64,000 bases of DNA from Cycas panzhihuaensis (Eukaryota; Cycadophyta): positions 136,035,741 to 136,099,740 of the forward strand of contig CM041465.1 in the NCBI GenBank assembly GCA_023213395.1, in the 5' to 3' direction. This document shows positions 11,124-25,103 of the stretch, in pieces; position 1 is the first letter of the stretch, and each line of letters begins with the position of its first letter. A program made the translations under genes and the position numbers. The notes below the pieces were generated by a model, which was given only the letters and a program-made list of their open reading frames with translations, had not been told where the DNA came from and ran no database searches.

Positions 11124-14058
11124 ATTATAAAAAAAGATATTATACTAGATTCTATTATGGTATGAGCAAAATAATTAAAAATATATATATAATAATTACA
11201 AAAAGTGAACAAATAAAAAGTGGTTAAATAAGAGGAAAAATGATGTCAATGAGAGCTTAGGATATAATGAGAATTTTTTTCTTTATTAAATTAAGCATGG
11301 GTGTATAGTTTTTATTATACCACTAAAGTCATTTATCATCATAGGCTAAAAATGCACGCATCCATCATCATACTACATGTAAACATCACTCCATACACAC
11401 ACACATATATGAAAGTAAAACAAACTGAAAAGACAATAATAAATACATACATGAGTTATTTATGCTAAAATATTTGAGTGATAGAATCTCATATTCTATG
11501 AAATAGAAATAAATCATAATCTAATAAGATCTCACTTTACTCTCTTAAATCTTGAAATATTCACTCAATGAAGCTAAAATGATGAATGCAAAGAAAAATA
11601 GGATATTAATGCCAAAATAGCTAACAAAATACTCAAATCACCTATCTCAATTTTTTGTCACTTACTTCTTTTCTTTGTTTCTACCTTCACTTATGCTTGA
11701 AAAATCCTCCCAATCAATTCCCATCTTTGTGTATCCTTTTATAATCTAATTTATATTGATCTATTATAGCCAAATTATCCCCCTCTTCTCTCACTTCCAT
11801 CCTTTTTCTATATTGAAATTGAGCAATAATGAATAGAAATTAGGAATCAAGATAACTCAAAGGGGATAAAATGACAAAGTATAGGGGTGGGGGTAAGGAA
11901 GGGAAAGCAAAACAAATTAGTTTTTTATTACATACAATTGGCAATACACTAAATATTTGATAGACATTATAGTATTCTTAAGATACCATGCTAAATTTAT
12001 AGAAGATTATAGTTTTTAAAGAAGACTATGATACTAAATCATAGTAAATTTTACAACACATAAAACATAATCTAGCACTATGATTTAGATAGATAAATGT
12101 AATTTGTGAACAAAGACAAAGTGCAAGGCCATGATAAATATAATAATAAAAAGATTGTGATATTAGGGAATAAGTTCCATAATTATTTATCAAAAAGATT
12201 ATAGTATGATGAAAAAGACCATGGTTTTAGCAAAAGATTATAATACCACACTATTATAAATGTAAATAGAAATTTTTAGAAGAGAAAATAAAGGAAAATT
12301 ATGGTTTATATATTTAACAACTAGCTTTTCTTGGTCAACACATGATTTTAAGTTTAACATCACTAGTGATAAGGGGGGTAGTACATATTATTATATCAAA
12401 GTATATCAATAATCACACCATATTAGTTAATTAAATTATAAAATAAGGATCATATTTGATAACTTTTAGAGAGCTAAAAACTTATGAACATTTATATCCT
12501 TAGTGATAGAATATATTCAAATAAGTGGTACAAAATATTAAATGTTGCCAATGCATCATTATTAAAAGAATATTTCAAACATCTAGTTGACTAGAAAGTC
12601 TATTTTTATATTATAGGATCTCATTATGTGATGGATCTAGACATGTGAAACATATATTAATAGGGATGTGGTTGAGTTTATAAGTATACAAAGTTAGAGA
12701 TTTTAAGATTGACAAGTCTAGGTCAATTGTTGAGCCATTAAGAGGTAATCTGTGTAAAGGACTTATTTACAATTTAGGTATAGATTACATCTTCTAATAC
12801 CTTATTATTATAGCATACTCAACTAGTTTATTATTTATGATAAGGAGAAATAGTCTTATATTTTCTAAAACATGACCTTTGAGGCTTTTTATAATCTAAG
12901 TTACCATAGAGGGCTTAGGCCTTCCTTAACTTCCCCCACCTATATAAATTATAAATGTCATAAGGAAATGTAGTATTCCCCTAAAAGGATATGTTAATAG
13001 GCTATTAGATAAGTGAATGAAGTTTGAAAAATAATTAGGAGGAGTATTAATAGTAAAAATCTCATCCCAAATCTAAGAAAGGCATTCATAAGTTAGTGCA
13101 TGAATCTAATGGGAAAAGGCCACAGCAAGATTTGATCAATATGAGAGTTATGATAAACCTATCCCATGTCATATCAAAGTCATTGAATGGTATATCTAAT
13201 TTAGATCTAAATTAGATATTAGTAGGTATAAATGAGATTAACACACAACCTACCTCAACTATGAAGATGGTATAACTATTTAGTAATTTATTAATCCTCT
13301 TATTTCTTATTTATTAATGGTTAAATAGGAATTTATCTAATAAGTGCTTTAGTTAGCTATAATTATGAATGAAAATCTTTGAATAATACACTCTATCTAG
13401 ATTTGAATTACACAGTGGTAGGTAGAGATGAGGTTGTCGTACAACCTACCCTAGATGCTAAGATGAAAATTTAAGTAAAAGTGGGGTATAAATATTGTCA
13501 ATTATCTTGTGAATATTCTTCTTAGTTAGGTTACAATATGATGGCTTCGTTCGAGTATTTTTTATCCTAATTAACCTTAGGATAATGGATTCTTAAACTC
13601 ACAGTCCTCTAATCATAACTTTTTTAGTATAAGAGTGTAATACACGTCTATACAAAAGGGAGTAGGATGCCATCTAGTAAACTAGAAGCCTTTTCATATG
13701 GCTAAGAGTTTTCAATGAATCCAAATTTACTTGTAAGGTAAATATAAGACTATTTATAAAAGAAACCTATGTGGGAGTTGGGAGTCATTTCATATTGTGA
13801 GGAAGTGGTAGGGAAGAGAAATGGTTTGATATCCTAGCTCAAAGTGGAGACTCTTGATTATAAAGACTAGTAATTCTGATGATAATATCAATTAGGTCCT
13901 CTAGAAGTGATGTTTCAATCTACATGTAAAGTATATTTATGGTGGAGATTAGTGCTAGGTTTGAGCTTAGTGACTTTGAAATATGTAAAAGTACATGTTA
14001 AGTATATAAATGTCATTTAAAAAAAAGAAAAATCTAATTTGAAATTAAAAATATATAT

Positions 14059-14062
<4 letters not shown>
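11124..14062. other. AT-rich intergenic DNA, no gene seen
   Basis: No domain-bearing frame on either strand. Two stretches, about 13,200-13,270 and 13,400-13,470, resemble each other around ACAACCTACC and the preceding GTAGGTA-ATGAG words, suggesting an old local duplication. Otherwise featureless. Confidence 0.5.

Positions 14063-14142
<80 letters not shown>
14063..14142. repeat. (AG)40 microsatellite
   Basis: An uninterrupted 80-bp run of AG dinucleotides. It is pure, unlike the decayed DNA around it, so it is probably still length-variable. Confidence 0.97.
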
Positions 14143-14147
<5 letters not shown>

Positions 14148-14295
14148 AATTAATCTCTAAAATAGTACACGTCTCCTTGTCAAATTAATTAAGTGATTCA
14201 CTTATGGGGAGTCATAGTTGATTCTCACTGTAGAGCAATTCTCATAAGTGATTGAGTCAAAGGGAGTTATAGTTTAGTCTTATTACTGAGCATGG

Positions 14296-14671
14296 GTAGT
14301 TTTTACTCATTTTAGAGTAAATCAAGATTAGGCTCATTATAGAGAGTAGGTAGTTTATACTCATTTCAAACTAAATCTAGCTTAGGGTCATTGTAGAGTA
14401 CATGTAGCTTATGCTAATTCTAGAGTAAATTTATTTTACTCTTATTATAGAACATAAATAATTTATACTTATTTTAGAATAAATTTAGGATAGATTTATT
14501 ATAGAGTACAAATAGTTTATGCACATTCTAGAATAAATCTTATTTAGGCTCATTATAGAGTGTAATTAGTTTATACTTATTCTAGAATAAATCTAATTTA
14601 GGGTCATTGTAAGTACAAGTAGTTAAAACACATTCTAGAGTAAATCTAGCTTAGGCTCGTTATAGAGAATT
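14296..14671. repeat. 54-bp minisatellite, seven copies
   Basis: Units start at 14296, 14350, 14404, 14458, 14512, 14566 and 14618 (the sixth lacks 2 bp). Each carries a GTAGTTTATAC-like start, then TAGAGTAAATCTAG and GGCTCATTATAGAG. The array lies directly at the 3' end of the minus-strand Gypsy pol, in the same reading frame as its last recognisable residues. A related single unit occurs after pol in the Tat element at 36,485-36,520. Confidence 0.93.
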
Positions 14672-17600
14672 TGATAGTTCAAGCATAATATTTGTAGAGA
14701 TGGCTCCAAGCCTTTAAGGGTGGCTACCTAATAAGTTCTATTACTTAAATCTTTGATTGTGAGAAAGGGACCTACCCATTTTGGTGTAAATTTATGTTGC
14801 TTATCATGTAAGAATTTTAGTTTAAGCACCTTCTCACCTTCCTTAAACTTCCTAAGTCATAGGTTTTTGTCATGTGTGACTTATGCCTTCCCTTTTATAT
14901 TAAGGTTTTAAAAGTAATCCTTTATCCTTATTTCATCCTTCTTCTCTAACTCTATTAACCTTTCTTATTTGATACAATCCTCATTTGTAAATTCCTCGAA
15001 TGATATTCTAAAGGATAGAATCTTAAATTATAAGTGAAGCACTACTTTGATGTTATATGCCAAAGAGAAGGGTGTCATCATACTTGTTATACAAATGAAA
15101 GTTCTATAAACCCACAATTCTATATATAATTAGATATGCCAATCTTTATGAGAAATAGACAGTTTTTATTAATTTTTTGCCAAAATATTTTTGAAAGGTT
15201 TAACTTGTAATAGGAAGATGATGTCTATATTATTTTTTTATAAAGTTTGTCAAACTAAAACATGATTAATTTTTAGTGATAATTATATTAGAGACCCTAC
15301 ATCTACAAATTATATATTGGTAGATGAATGTGGCAATGACTTTACTAATTGTGGTAACTAGTAGAATGACTTTACTCTACTTTGTGAAATATCCTATGGC
15401 TATTAAAATAAATATATACCCCTTGTAAATAAAAGGTGCACCATCGCTTTAGGCCCCATTGGGAAAAGGGAAAGGAGATATTATGGCTTTCATAGAAATA
15501 TCCAATTGATAGATGAGGTTAGCATGGGCTTAGAACTTCTCACATTTGAGAATATTTTTGTGACTATCTTTAAAGAAGATCAACCAATAATAGTCCATCC
15601 TAAGGATAGTTTGAGTAGTGGATTGTCCTCTAAAATAACCTCTACATATCCCATCATCTAATTCATCCAAAATTTCTTGCATTTTGAATAGGAAGAGGCA
15701 TCTCAACAACATCTTTTTGAAGGACCTTTAATATAAGGAGTCTCCAATAATAATACATTTATGCATCATGGCCCTAATCATTTTCTTATTTTTAGAAGAG
15801 GTTTCTTTAAGTATTACTTAGGTTTCAATGTATTTAATGATGGCCTTGTACCACCCCTCGTTACACATACTTATCAAGATGGAACTTGTCAATTACTTTA
15901 TCATATTTGTTGGCTAATTGTGAAAATATAAGTTTCTTAAGCACTATCATTTCCTTTTAATTTGTGGCTAATTACTTCTAAGTTGAACTATTATAACAAT
16001 AAATTCCATATCTCTACTCATCTTTTCATGTCTATTTTTATTAAAAGGATCCTAGAATGATTAGTTTAGATAATGGCCTTTATTATATTGCCCAATATAT
16101 AATGTTTCAACTTCTTAGTAGCAAAAAATTAGGGTAAGCCACTCTTTTATTACCATGGTTTAATTCATTTCTATAGTGACCAAAAACTTACTTATAAACT
16201 AAATGGATCTCTTATACTTGAAGCCATATTCTTAGGTGATCGTGCCCCTAAGTGAGACTTCTATAGTATAAGTTTATAGGATGAAATTCCAATCAAACTT
16301 TAGAGGTGTTAATATTAGTGTAGAGTTTAAAGATTACTTTAATTGATTAAAGGATCATTATACTTCAATATTCTAATTAAATGGCATGCCTTTCTTAAGA
16401 AGATTGGTCAAAGGCTTAGCATACAAAGTAAAGTCTATGAGGAACCTATGTAACAAGCCCAATCTTCCTAAAAATGACTTAATTTACTTTTGGGTTTTAG
16501 GAGGGAGGCATCTTTGTGATGGCTTTCAATTTTTTATAATTTACTTTGATACCTTCCTTTAATACTATATTTCCAAATAATTTACCTATGTTGATAATAA
16601 ACATATGTCTCTATGGGCTAATGTAGATTTTGTATTTTTCACATCTTTCAAAAAAGACCTAAAGTTCATGAATCTAGTTCTAGCTATACCTTAAAAATCC
16701 AAGCATATCATCCATATATGCAATGACTATTTCATTAATTAAATCATGGAAAATATATTACATGTCTCTTTGGTAAGTGGCCCCCATATTCTTAAGCTTG
16801 AAGGGCATGACCTTGTAAGAAAAAGTACCCTAAGATATATTGAATATTATTTATCATAGTCTTCAAGTAAAATAGTAATTTGGTTATACCCTAAAAATCC
16901 ATCTATGAAGGACATAAGTTCAAAGTATATTTTATGATCCAAAATTTAATCAATGAAAAGTATGGGGATGTTGTCTTTAAGGTATACATCATTGATATAT
17001 TAGAATTCTATATAGATACAAATTGCCCCATTCTTCTTTTCCTTTAGTAATATGTTAGAAATCCATTGAGAGTAATCGATAGATTTGATAAATTTGGTTT
17101 TTGTCAAATTTTTAGCTTTTAGTTTGATAACAACTAAAACCCTAACGTGGAAAGATTTCTACTTTTGTATTTTAGGCCTAGCCCATAAGATGGCTATAAT
17201 ATTATAAAGCATCACACTTGGGAAGAGTCATTCCATATCACTGTAATCCTATATGAAGATGGAGAGAAACTCTCTAAAAAGTTCTTTGAGTTAGCCAATT
17301 TCCTTTAGGGTGTATTTTACCCCAACCTTTAGGACCTTAGGTTGGTTAATGACCTCTAAAGAGATGTGTATAATTTCTCCCAATAGCATCAAATTGGCTT
17401 CTTTGAAATATATTAGCATAGTCTTAACAAGAGGAGGTTGTTTAAGGATGACTAGATTTTTAGGTGCCATAAGAGAATCAAGTTGGATGAATTTAGAAAA
17501 ATCAAGCTTATGATTGTTGACTAGAAGGTTATTAGATGACCTTAATAGGTACTCTAGGAAAGCCTCATAATTTTTATAGTTCAAATTTAAGAAGGCTTTC

Positions 17601-18660
17601 CTAACCATATTTAATTCTTTTATGTTCTCTTCCTTATTTAATTTTATTAGTTTAATAGTAAAGTATTTCTCAGATCCTAGTATAAGAAAAGATCAAATAG
17701 AATCACCTTCTTTGAGAATAATTTACTCTAAGAAAACTGATTTCTTATGGGACTTTTCTTTTTTCACTTCACTATTTTAAATTTATCATCATAAAAGAAT
17801 TATAGTTCTCTAAATAAAGATGAGCACACTAGTAACATTTGGTTCAACTAAGTTCTTCCTAATAACATGTTATATTCAAGGTCAAGGTCAATGATGATCA
17901 TTTTAATAAACACCATTTTACCTTCTAGAATAATATATATAATTACCTTCCCTATAGAAAACTTTTCTCTTTTGACATATCTCTAACATATCTAATTGAT
18001 AGGCCCAATGGCAAAGTTTTATAGAGCTTCCATTAGTCTAATAGGTATCATATTAATAGATGACCTTAAGTCTATGATGTACCTCTTAATGTCATACTCC
18101 TAATTTTGAATACTAATATAAAAGGGCACCATGTCATTATAATCTCTCTCATCTTCTTCCTCAAGCCTAGAGGATCAAAAGAGATGAGGGTTTATTAAGA
18201 TTGTTTTGCTTTACACCTAGTGCGTGTAATAAGAGTTCCTTTCATTTAGGATAAACCTTTAAGAGGTCAAGCATGGAGATATGGTATTTAGTTCTTCTAT
18301 AATAGAGAAAGGCTTTCATTTCATAAGATGTAGATGGGGTCTCCTAAAATCTACCTAAATTAGTTGAGTGGGAACTTTTAGTATTGGCTCTAATGGACTT
18401 GAAGATAAGCCATTTTTGAAATTCTTGGCTTGGATCCTAATTACAACTAACATGTTAGATTTATTGACCATGTTAAGGGATTTTTTCTATTTATCTTTCT
18501 CAAGGAGAGACTTTTAATTTGAATAATTATTTCTATTCAAACTGCATTTGGTTAGGGTAGATGCTTTATGATTATTAAACCTAGAGTTACTGACTAATCT
18601 TCTAACTTAGCCTTACCCTTCCCCTTCATTTTATTTTCATGGCTAGGAAAAGGGTTCTTT
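14672..18660 (-). pseudogene. Decayed Ty3/Gypsy pol, Tat-like (relic K)
   Basis: Domains run right to left on the minus strand. The protease with SSINMIP and YNMLLGRT lies at about 18,110-17,800. RT with VMPFKLKNMGATYQR and YMDDMLG lies at about 16,840-16,660. The integrase zinc domain (DGICRGYFRGQS ... YYW) is at 15,712-15,530, and integrase core residues IATFIYQYIICR are near 15,330. The GPY-type C-terminus (LKFLHDKQHKFTPKWVGPF) is at about 14,830-14,740. The same phrases occur in the GC-rich element at 26.9-39 kb, so the two are related copies in opposite orientation, this one much more AT-rich and broken by many stops and frameshifts. No LTRs were identified. Confidence 0.85.
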
Positions 18661-18881
18661 GTTAGAAATACATGTCTAAGGTGGGTCTAAAATCCTAAGA
18701 CTATAAAATATAAAGTCAAATAAATGAACAAATAAAGAAGAAATATGTATAAACACATAACATAATATATTTATAGAAAATTATTAGTTTTTAATTATAT
18801 TATGATAAAGTAATATATATTTATAATACACACTATCTTATGGCTATTCAATCTAATATCGAGTTACTTAGTTAACTAATG

Positions 18882-19202
18882 TGTTGGAATATGTGTACAT
18901 ATTGACTAATATAAAGTGGGTCCTATTTATATGCCTAATATGTAGGAGAATATTCTTGAGAGTAGTTAGTCGACGATGTAAAATGTAATTATATTTGACA
19001 CTTGAGGTCTATAAATATAAATCAGAGTCCAACTTTGTAATATGCTAGATTTACAATAATATGAAATATTCTTATTGTGGGTTTTCTCCTGTAAGAGTTT
19101 CTTACAATAATCTAATATATTGTGTGATTTGCTTCTACTATGATCTATCTAATGTGAAAGATCTTAATCGATCTTGTTTGCTTATATTTGTGTTTTCCAA
19201 CA
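18882..19202 (+). repeat. 5' LTR of Copia C
   Basis: Runs TGTTGGAATATG to TTCCAACA (321 bp), so the ends form the inverted repeat TGTTGGAA/TTCCAACA. It contains CTATAAATATAAAT near 19,010 as TATA region. No matching 3' LTR was found in the window, and the element is broken by later insertions. Confidence 0.8.
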
Positions 19203-19213
19203 TGGTATTAGAG
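19203..19213 (+). other. Primer binding site of Copia C
   Basis: TGGTATTAGAG abuts the LTR. It is the Met-tRNA site TGGTATCAGAG with one C-to-T change. Confidence 0.82.
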
Positions 19214-21400
19214 TTTGTAGGTCATGCAAAAGCATAGCATCATTATCAGATGTTCCAATTGATGGTGCCAAGTCATGTTGGATTTCCCTAAGTGGATTGG
19301 TATTTTCAATGACCCTACAGAATAGCCACGGAGGTGTAGATGATTATTGGAGGATCTTGAAAATCTTTTGTCTTTGTTTACAGGTATTTTAAGCTCTATG
19401 GATGTGTGTGGAATAGCATACAAGCCTTGTGACTTTGTTACTAGCCATTTGAGCCCCATTTAAGCCTACTGAAGGTGTTGGATCCATGTTTGAAGATGTC
19501 ACTAAGTTTACATCAACATAAAAGAGCATAGCCACCGGTGGAGTGAATGTTTGAGGCCGTAGTACCCTTAGAAGCATTTATAGTGCAGGTTGTCAACGTG
19601 GCATCCTCTAGGAGAGCTGCAGAGCTATAAGTGATTATTACAATCTATAATAAAGGTATGTTGTTATTAAAATATATTTTAGTCACCCATTTGATATCTA
19701 GGGTTTGAATAATATATTTTATTACCTATACAAAGCGGTATATGGGTTATGGTCATTGATATACATAGTGTTACCTAAGTCAATATATTATTCTACTATA
19801 AACATATTCTCTTTTAGCAGTTTAATATATTTAATAGTCTATGTACATATCACTGCCCTCCATTGAGCCTATAGATTTATATTATCACCCACATGATTAT
19901 GTATTCAGATGTGGTTATTATATGAACTTCATCAAGGCCTATGTGAATGTCACACTATTGATTTGTTTTTAAACGTCGCTTTCTATTTATTAATGTCAGT
20001 CGGTGATATATACTTGTAGTGATATATACTACGTTGACCAACATGATAAATATCTACGTCACTCATAAATCATTGTGTGATATATTTTATCACTTACATC
20101 CCCCATCTGTATATTTCTGACTTGATGTGTTTAATCTGCCCTAGTTATACGATATCGTTTATACTCTATCAAATGTTTAAGAGATATATTAATCTCATGT
20201 TTAATTTTTTGAAATCACGATTTAATATTGTCCATATTGCATTTGATCTGGTTGCTTGTGCATGATGTGTGAGCTGTCGATTTTGATATCTTATAGCCAA
20301 TATAAACATATTTTTTGATTTTATATAGTCACCCACCTTAATGTATTCATCACTGTTTAAATTTATAATGTGCTATTTGAATTTACAATGTCGCATGTAT
20401 ATGTTATTCACCAATGATATATATTAAGTCGCTCATTGATAAAGTTTATAAAGCGGTGATATTAATATTAGATATTTTGATATTAATTATTTTTTATAAA
20501 TTGCCCTTTTATCTTTAATATATGGATTACTAACCTTATATCTTTAAGATTTATTTTTTTTTCTTGAGTGATCTATATTAAGATAATTGAGGTAAACTGT
20601 AATCTCATATTTGCCAATATTAAGTGATTAGGTTGAATAATATTGGCTTGTAAATGAGGTGATATTTACAAATATTTGACAATGTATTTTTTCATTGCTA
20701 AGAGGAGTTTATTTTAGGAATGGTGTATGCATATGTTGATGGTATTTGTTTAATGGTGATTAAGTACTTTCTTGTTTGCATTTTGTATGAGAAAGTTAAT
20801 AGGTGATTATATATATGAGGCATGTTTGTTGGGCAAGACGAGACTCTTTAGCATACGATTGCATGAGGGAGTACTTTGGTGGCATGAGGCAACATTGAGA
20901 CATAATGAAATAAGGGTTTGGTGTCATATTGGATTGTGATTTGAGGTGAAGAGAGTGAATTAAGTATGCTTCCTTTATGGGTGTATATTGAGCATGTTTA
21001 ATGGGCATAAGATGGGCAAGTTCAAGGGTGAGTCAGGGTGAGAAAGGGTAAAGAAGGGTAAGTTTTAGTAAGATAACTTAACTACGAAGTGTTGTAAACT
21101 CTATTACTACTGTTTAGTGTGGCATAGATCATTACAAAAGTTTATATATATGTTATTATTTAGTGATGAGTGTCTTTTATTCATGTATATTCGAGTTATG
21201 TTGCATCAGATGTATATGATGTGACATGAGGTTTAGAATTTGCTTGTATGAGTGGTTATTAATTTTGATGGACTGTTATACTTTTCTATTTGAACTAATG
21301 ATAGCATGAAGGTTTGTGTCCTATTTGATGCTAGATCAACATTGATATATATATGAACAAGTATGATGTGAAATTGAGATAGAGTGTTTGATGTGATGGA
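19214..21400 (+). other. Long leader of Copia C, no gene recognised
   Basis: About 2.2 kb follow the primer site without a gag domain. From about 19,680 to 20,470 there are recurring degenerate words: AGTCACCCA, GTGATATATAC and GTCGCT. This resembles the leader of Copia A in style. I see no coding function. Confidence 0.45.
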
Positions 21401-21700
21401 TGTTAGTGCATGAAGGTCATTAGATTAATTATATGAAGGTGACTTTAGGTTAGCTAAGTTACATAGTTAAATGTAATTTCATGTATATTTAAGTATAATT
21501 TTAGAATCATGTCATTATACAGTGAACTCCTTTAGAAACTCTAATGGACATCCTCTGATATATACAAGACTAAATGTGAAAGGAAGAGTAATAATTTTCA
21601 CTTCTCATTTTTACTCTTAATCTTGTTCTCTCTGCTTTTCTCTTATTATGTGCCATTACTTTAGTGTAGTGGATTATGGCATTAGATCCTTCACCCAACA
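21401..21700 (+). repeat. 5' LTR of element D
   Basis: 300 bp from TGTTAGTGCATG to TTCACCCAACA, nearly colinear with 25518-25816. Includes GATATATACAAGAC as a likely TATA region. Confidence 0.88.
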
Positions 21701-23916
21701 ATTAGTATCAAGCCATTATTAGCCACATTTCCCCACTAGACTTGCACAGAGCCATTGATGCCTCTCACTCACAATTCATGTGAGGTTAAGGGTTTATTTA
21801 AGAATTATATTTTGTATTAGATAGATGAAAATTATATTATTTTATATGTTGTTGTATTTGATATGTGTATAGAATTTTAGAGGTGAAAAAGACTAATTTT
21901 TTAAGCTGTTTGGTTGTCGAAACAGCTCTGGACTACATTAAAGGCCTAAAATTCTATGAAATTTTTGACAGTCTCAATTTTTAATTAAATTTAATATGTA
22001 GGGTCACCCAATCAGGAGGATCATTTTTATCTTATAAAGCATCTTAAAATTAGTCTGTAGCAACTAGTTTTGGCTTAAACATAATTTTCACCCATATAGA
22101 TGATCTACAGCTAATTTCTTTATATTTAATTAATTTCTGCTAAAATTTTTTTAGGGTTTTAGTAGATATAAGCAAACCATACATTTAAGGTTTTGTCCCA
22201 TTAAATTTAATTGAGTTTTAAGTGTAAATTTTTTTTAAAAGGTTAAAATTTATGGATGAGTGACATAAGGCACTTTTCTCAATGAAATCCTTTAAATATG
22301 AGTTAAAAATCTAAATTTTTTTTAGGGATCTAGTAGATTTATGTCTTAGGAGCATTTTGAAGCCAATCTAATCAAATTTCATCTACTAGTTAATGATATC
22401 TTTGTAGTTTTCTAATAGATGCTAAATATGCCTACTCAACCCTACAAAAAAAATATTTCAAAGGCATTTAAGGTAGTTTCTTTCCCATTTTTAGAGATAC
22501 TATAGAAGGAAAAGTTGATGTACATGTTAAGACAATGATTTTGACATATTGAAGTTTAGATCCTAAGATAGTGAATCTGGTAAGTTTCTTCGTTTGTGCT
22601 TTTTTTAGAAAAAAAACATTTATACCTTTTTAGACATTTAACTTTACTATTTTATCAGAAATGACATTATAAATGTTTTTTTCTTTTATCATAAATTCAA
22701 ATTCTATCAGCTAGGCCTTCACATTTATAACTTTTATAAAACTTTACTCATTTATTATCATTTATAAATTTTGTGAAATAAAATCATAAAATAGGGAAAA
22801 ATTAACATGCTTCTAGATTTAGAGAAATCATCATTTTAACGATAGGTTGATCTATTTTTTGGCCCTTTATGGCTTTTATATTAAAATTTTTAAACTTATG
22901 TTTGGAAACATTATAACAAAGCAAGGGAAACCATGGATCATAAACAACATCTGGTTACCCTACTAAATTTGGCATACTTTTTCTATTTCCACATATAGTA
23001 TAAAGCAACATATGTAGTAGCAATAATAACAAGTAAGCACAGAAGGTAAGCAAGCATTTGACATCTTTTTATTTTAGTTTTTAGTTCAAGTTATTTAAAA
23101 ATAACTTATACTATTTCCGAAAAAGAATCTCATCTGTATAATTTATACTATCAGTTCTTGACTTTTGCACATACTTGGCTTGGTTGAAATAAACCATGGT
23201 TGGCAAAAGTTTGGGCCCTAAGGGAGGTGTGAGTTTCATACTAGGTATGGTTTTTAACTAGAATAGCAGTAGAATAATAGATTAGTCATACATATAACCT
23301 TTAATCAAGGATAATCCTAATAAACACTTGAAAAAACTAAAAAATTTAATCAAGATTAAAATATACTTGATCCAATATCTATCATAGCCATGGGATACGT
23401 ACATACCAATTGACTCTTTAGAGGAGGTATATAGTTTCTCACTAGTGAACTAGATGAGGACTGAGAGTATCTAGGCTTCATTGTGACTTTGATTTCATCA
23501 CTAAGTGTAGGTACGAGTATCATGAGTGAAGGCCCTAATACATATACTAAAAGCCCCCTTAGGTATCGACACCTCAACTAATTTGGACTTGAGATAGAGA
23601 TTTGGGTTTGATCATACATCCTACATCACACTTAGCTTTTAACTGTGTGCACCCACATGCCAACTTCTATATAGACACGATTTTAATTGTATGATCACAT
23701 GACACATCATTTATCTTTGTGATCCTTATATTACCATTTGTACACATCATCAAACCCCACTACATCAAGAGTATTTACCACAAGTTTTGGTGGCCTATTA
23801 GCATTACTTGATACTTAATTATAGTCCCTTACTACACTAGGTGTATCAACCACATGTGTTAGTGGTATTTTCATTTACCATTTCTTCACTATCTCTTTCA
23901 CTTCATCATCTTCACT
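21701..23916 (+). other. Leader of element D
   Basis: 2.2 kb between the 5' LTR and gag. No domain-bearing frame was found, only poly-T/A rich stretches. The minus-strand 73-codon frame at 23356-23577 has no recognisable content. Confidence 0.45.
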
Positions 23917-25044
23917 ATGCCTTCTCAATTTAAGAAAAATATAAATTACATCTTAAAAAGGAAAGATAATTGGGATCTATGGTATACTGGAGTCAAGAAT
24001 ACTACTAAGTATGAAGGCCTTTGGACAACCCATATGTAGCTTATACATATCATCCCTATGATAGCAATGGCACCTGCCTCTCGAGGAATGCCACGTGTAG
24101 CTCCAACAGATCTTGTAGCTAAATTACAATGGGAAATTGATGATGAAAAGATTCATGCAGGTATTCTATTAGTGATTGATCACTCCTTATCCAATCTAAT
24201 TGATAAAGAATAATATAATATAGCCTAGAAAGTCCTTGAGGTTTTTAAAAAGAATTTTGATATAAAGTCTAATCTTGAATTAGTTTATCTAGTCTTGAAG
24301 ATGAACAAGATGAAGATGTAGAAGGGACATGCACATAAAATAATCAACCTCATTTGACCAATTAAATAAATAATAGATAAGGATTTTAAGACCTAATATA
24401 TTACATGAGAATTCCTCATATAGTCTTGTATACATATACTTGATTATAAGAACTTGCTTAGGAGCCTTCAATCAAGTGAAACATTAAAGACACTTAACTT
24501 TGAAGCTCTTGTAAAGAAGTTTATAGAATTTGATAAGACCTTTAATACCAATTTTATAACTTCAAATCCTCTTAAAGATGCAACTTTTAATATGGAAGAA
24601 TAAGTATGCTTCTTAAAGAATCAAGGTCCCTCTTATAGTAGAGGAAATAACTAAGCAAGGGGTAGAGGACGAGGTAGAGGGAATTGGTCACAAGGTCAAC
24701 AGAACTCTTAACAATAGTAGCATAGATAGTCTCAAGGCCAAACATCACCCATAAGAGAGTCAGGCCAAACTAGTACTTCAAGGACTAGAAATCAAATTGT
24801 CATGTGTGAAAAGCATAACAAGAGAGGACACCTTATAAAGGATTATCATATACTTACATATAAGTTGCCTAAATTTAAGAGGACACCTTATAAAGGATTA
24901 TCATATACGTATGATCGTACCAAATACATAAACATGAAAGTCTACAAGATTTGAGAATTAGTTCATGATGATATAATTCAACTAGAGTACTACCTCATAG
25001 TAGATCAGGTGATCGATATCTTACTAAATTATCACAAAGGGTGA
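23917..25044 (+). pseudogene. Decayed Copia gag fused to the C-terminal end of RNase H
   Basis: A single frame runs from ATG 23917 to TGA 25042-25044 without a net shift. The N-terminus has the Copia gag signature NWDLWYTGVK followed by EGLW. A basic ARGRGRGRGNW segment and a Gln-rich stretch (many Gln codons now TAA/TAG) precede a damaged zinc knuckle, CEKHNKRGHLIKDY. Gag would coat the element RNA in virus-like particles. From about 24,900 the frame instead matches the end of Copia pol, YDRTKYIN and LEYYLIVDQVIDIL. Protease, integrase, RT and most of RNase H are therefore missing. A 31-bp direct repeat (24823 and 24878) sits at the fusion point. Confidence 0.8.
24823..24908. repeat. 31-bp direct repeat at the gag/RNase H junction
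   Basis: AGAGGACACCTTATAAAGGA and the following bases occur at 24823-24853 and again at 24878-24908, 55 bp apart. The copy lies exactly where the frame changes from gag to RNase H homology. Confidence 0.85.
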
Positions 25045-25103
25045 AGTTTAACCTTCAAGCCTCCATCTCTGACTGATTGAAGGACATGACAATAGAATCA
25101 TCA

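Noticed and set aside
14296-14671. CRISPR-like array
   Set aside because: Repeats are contiguous 54-bp units without unique spacers, in a plant retroelement context.
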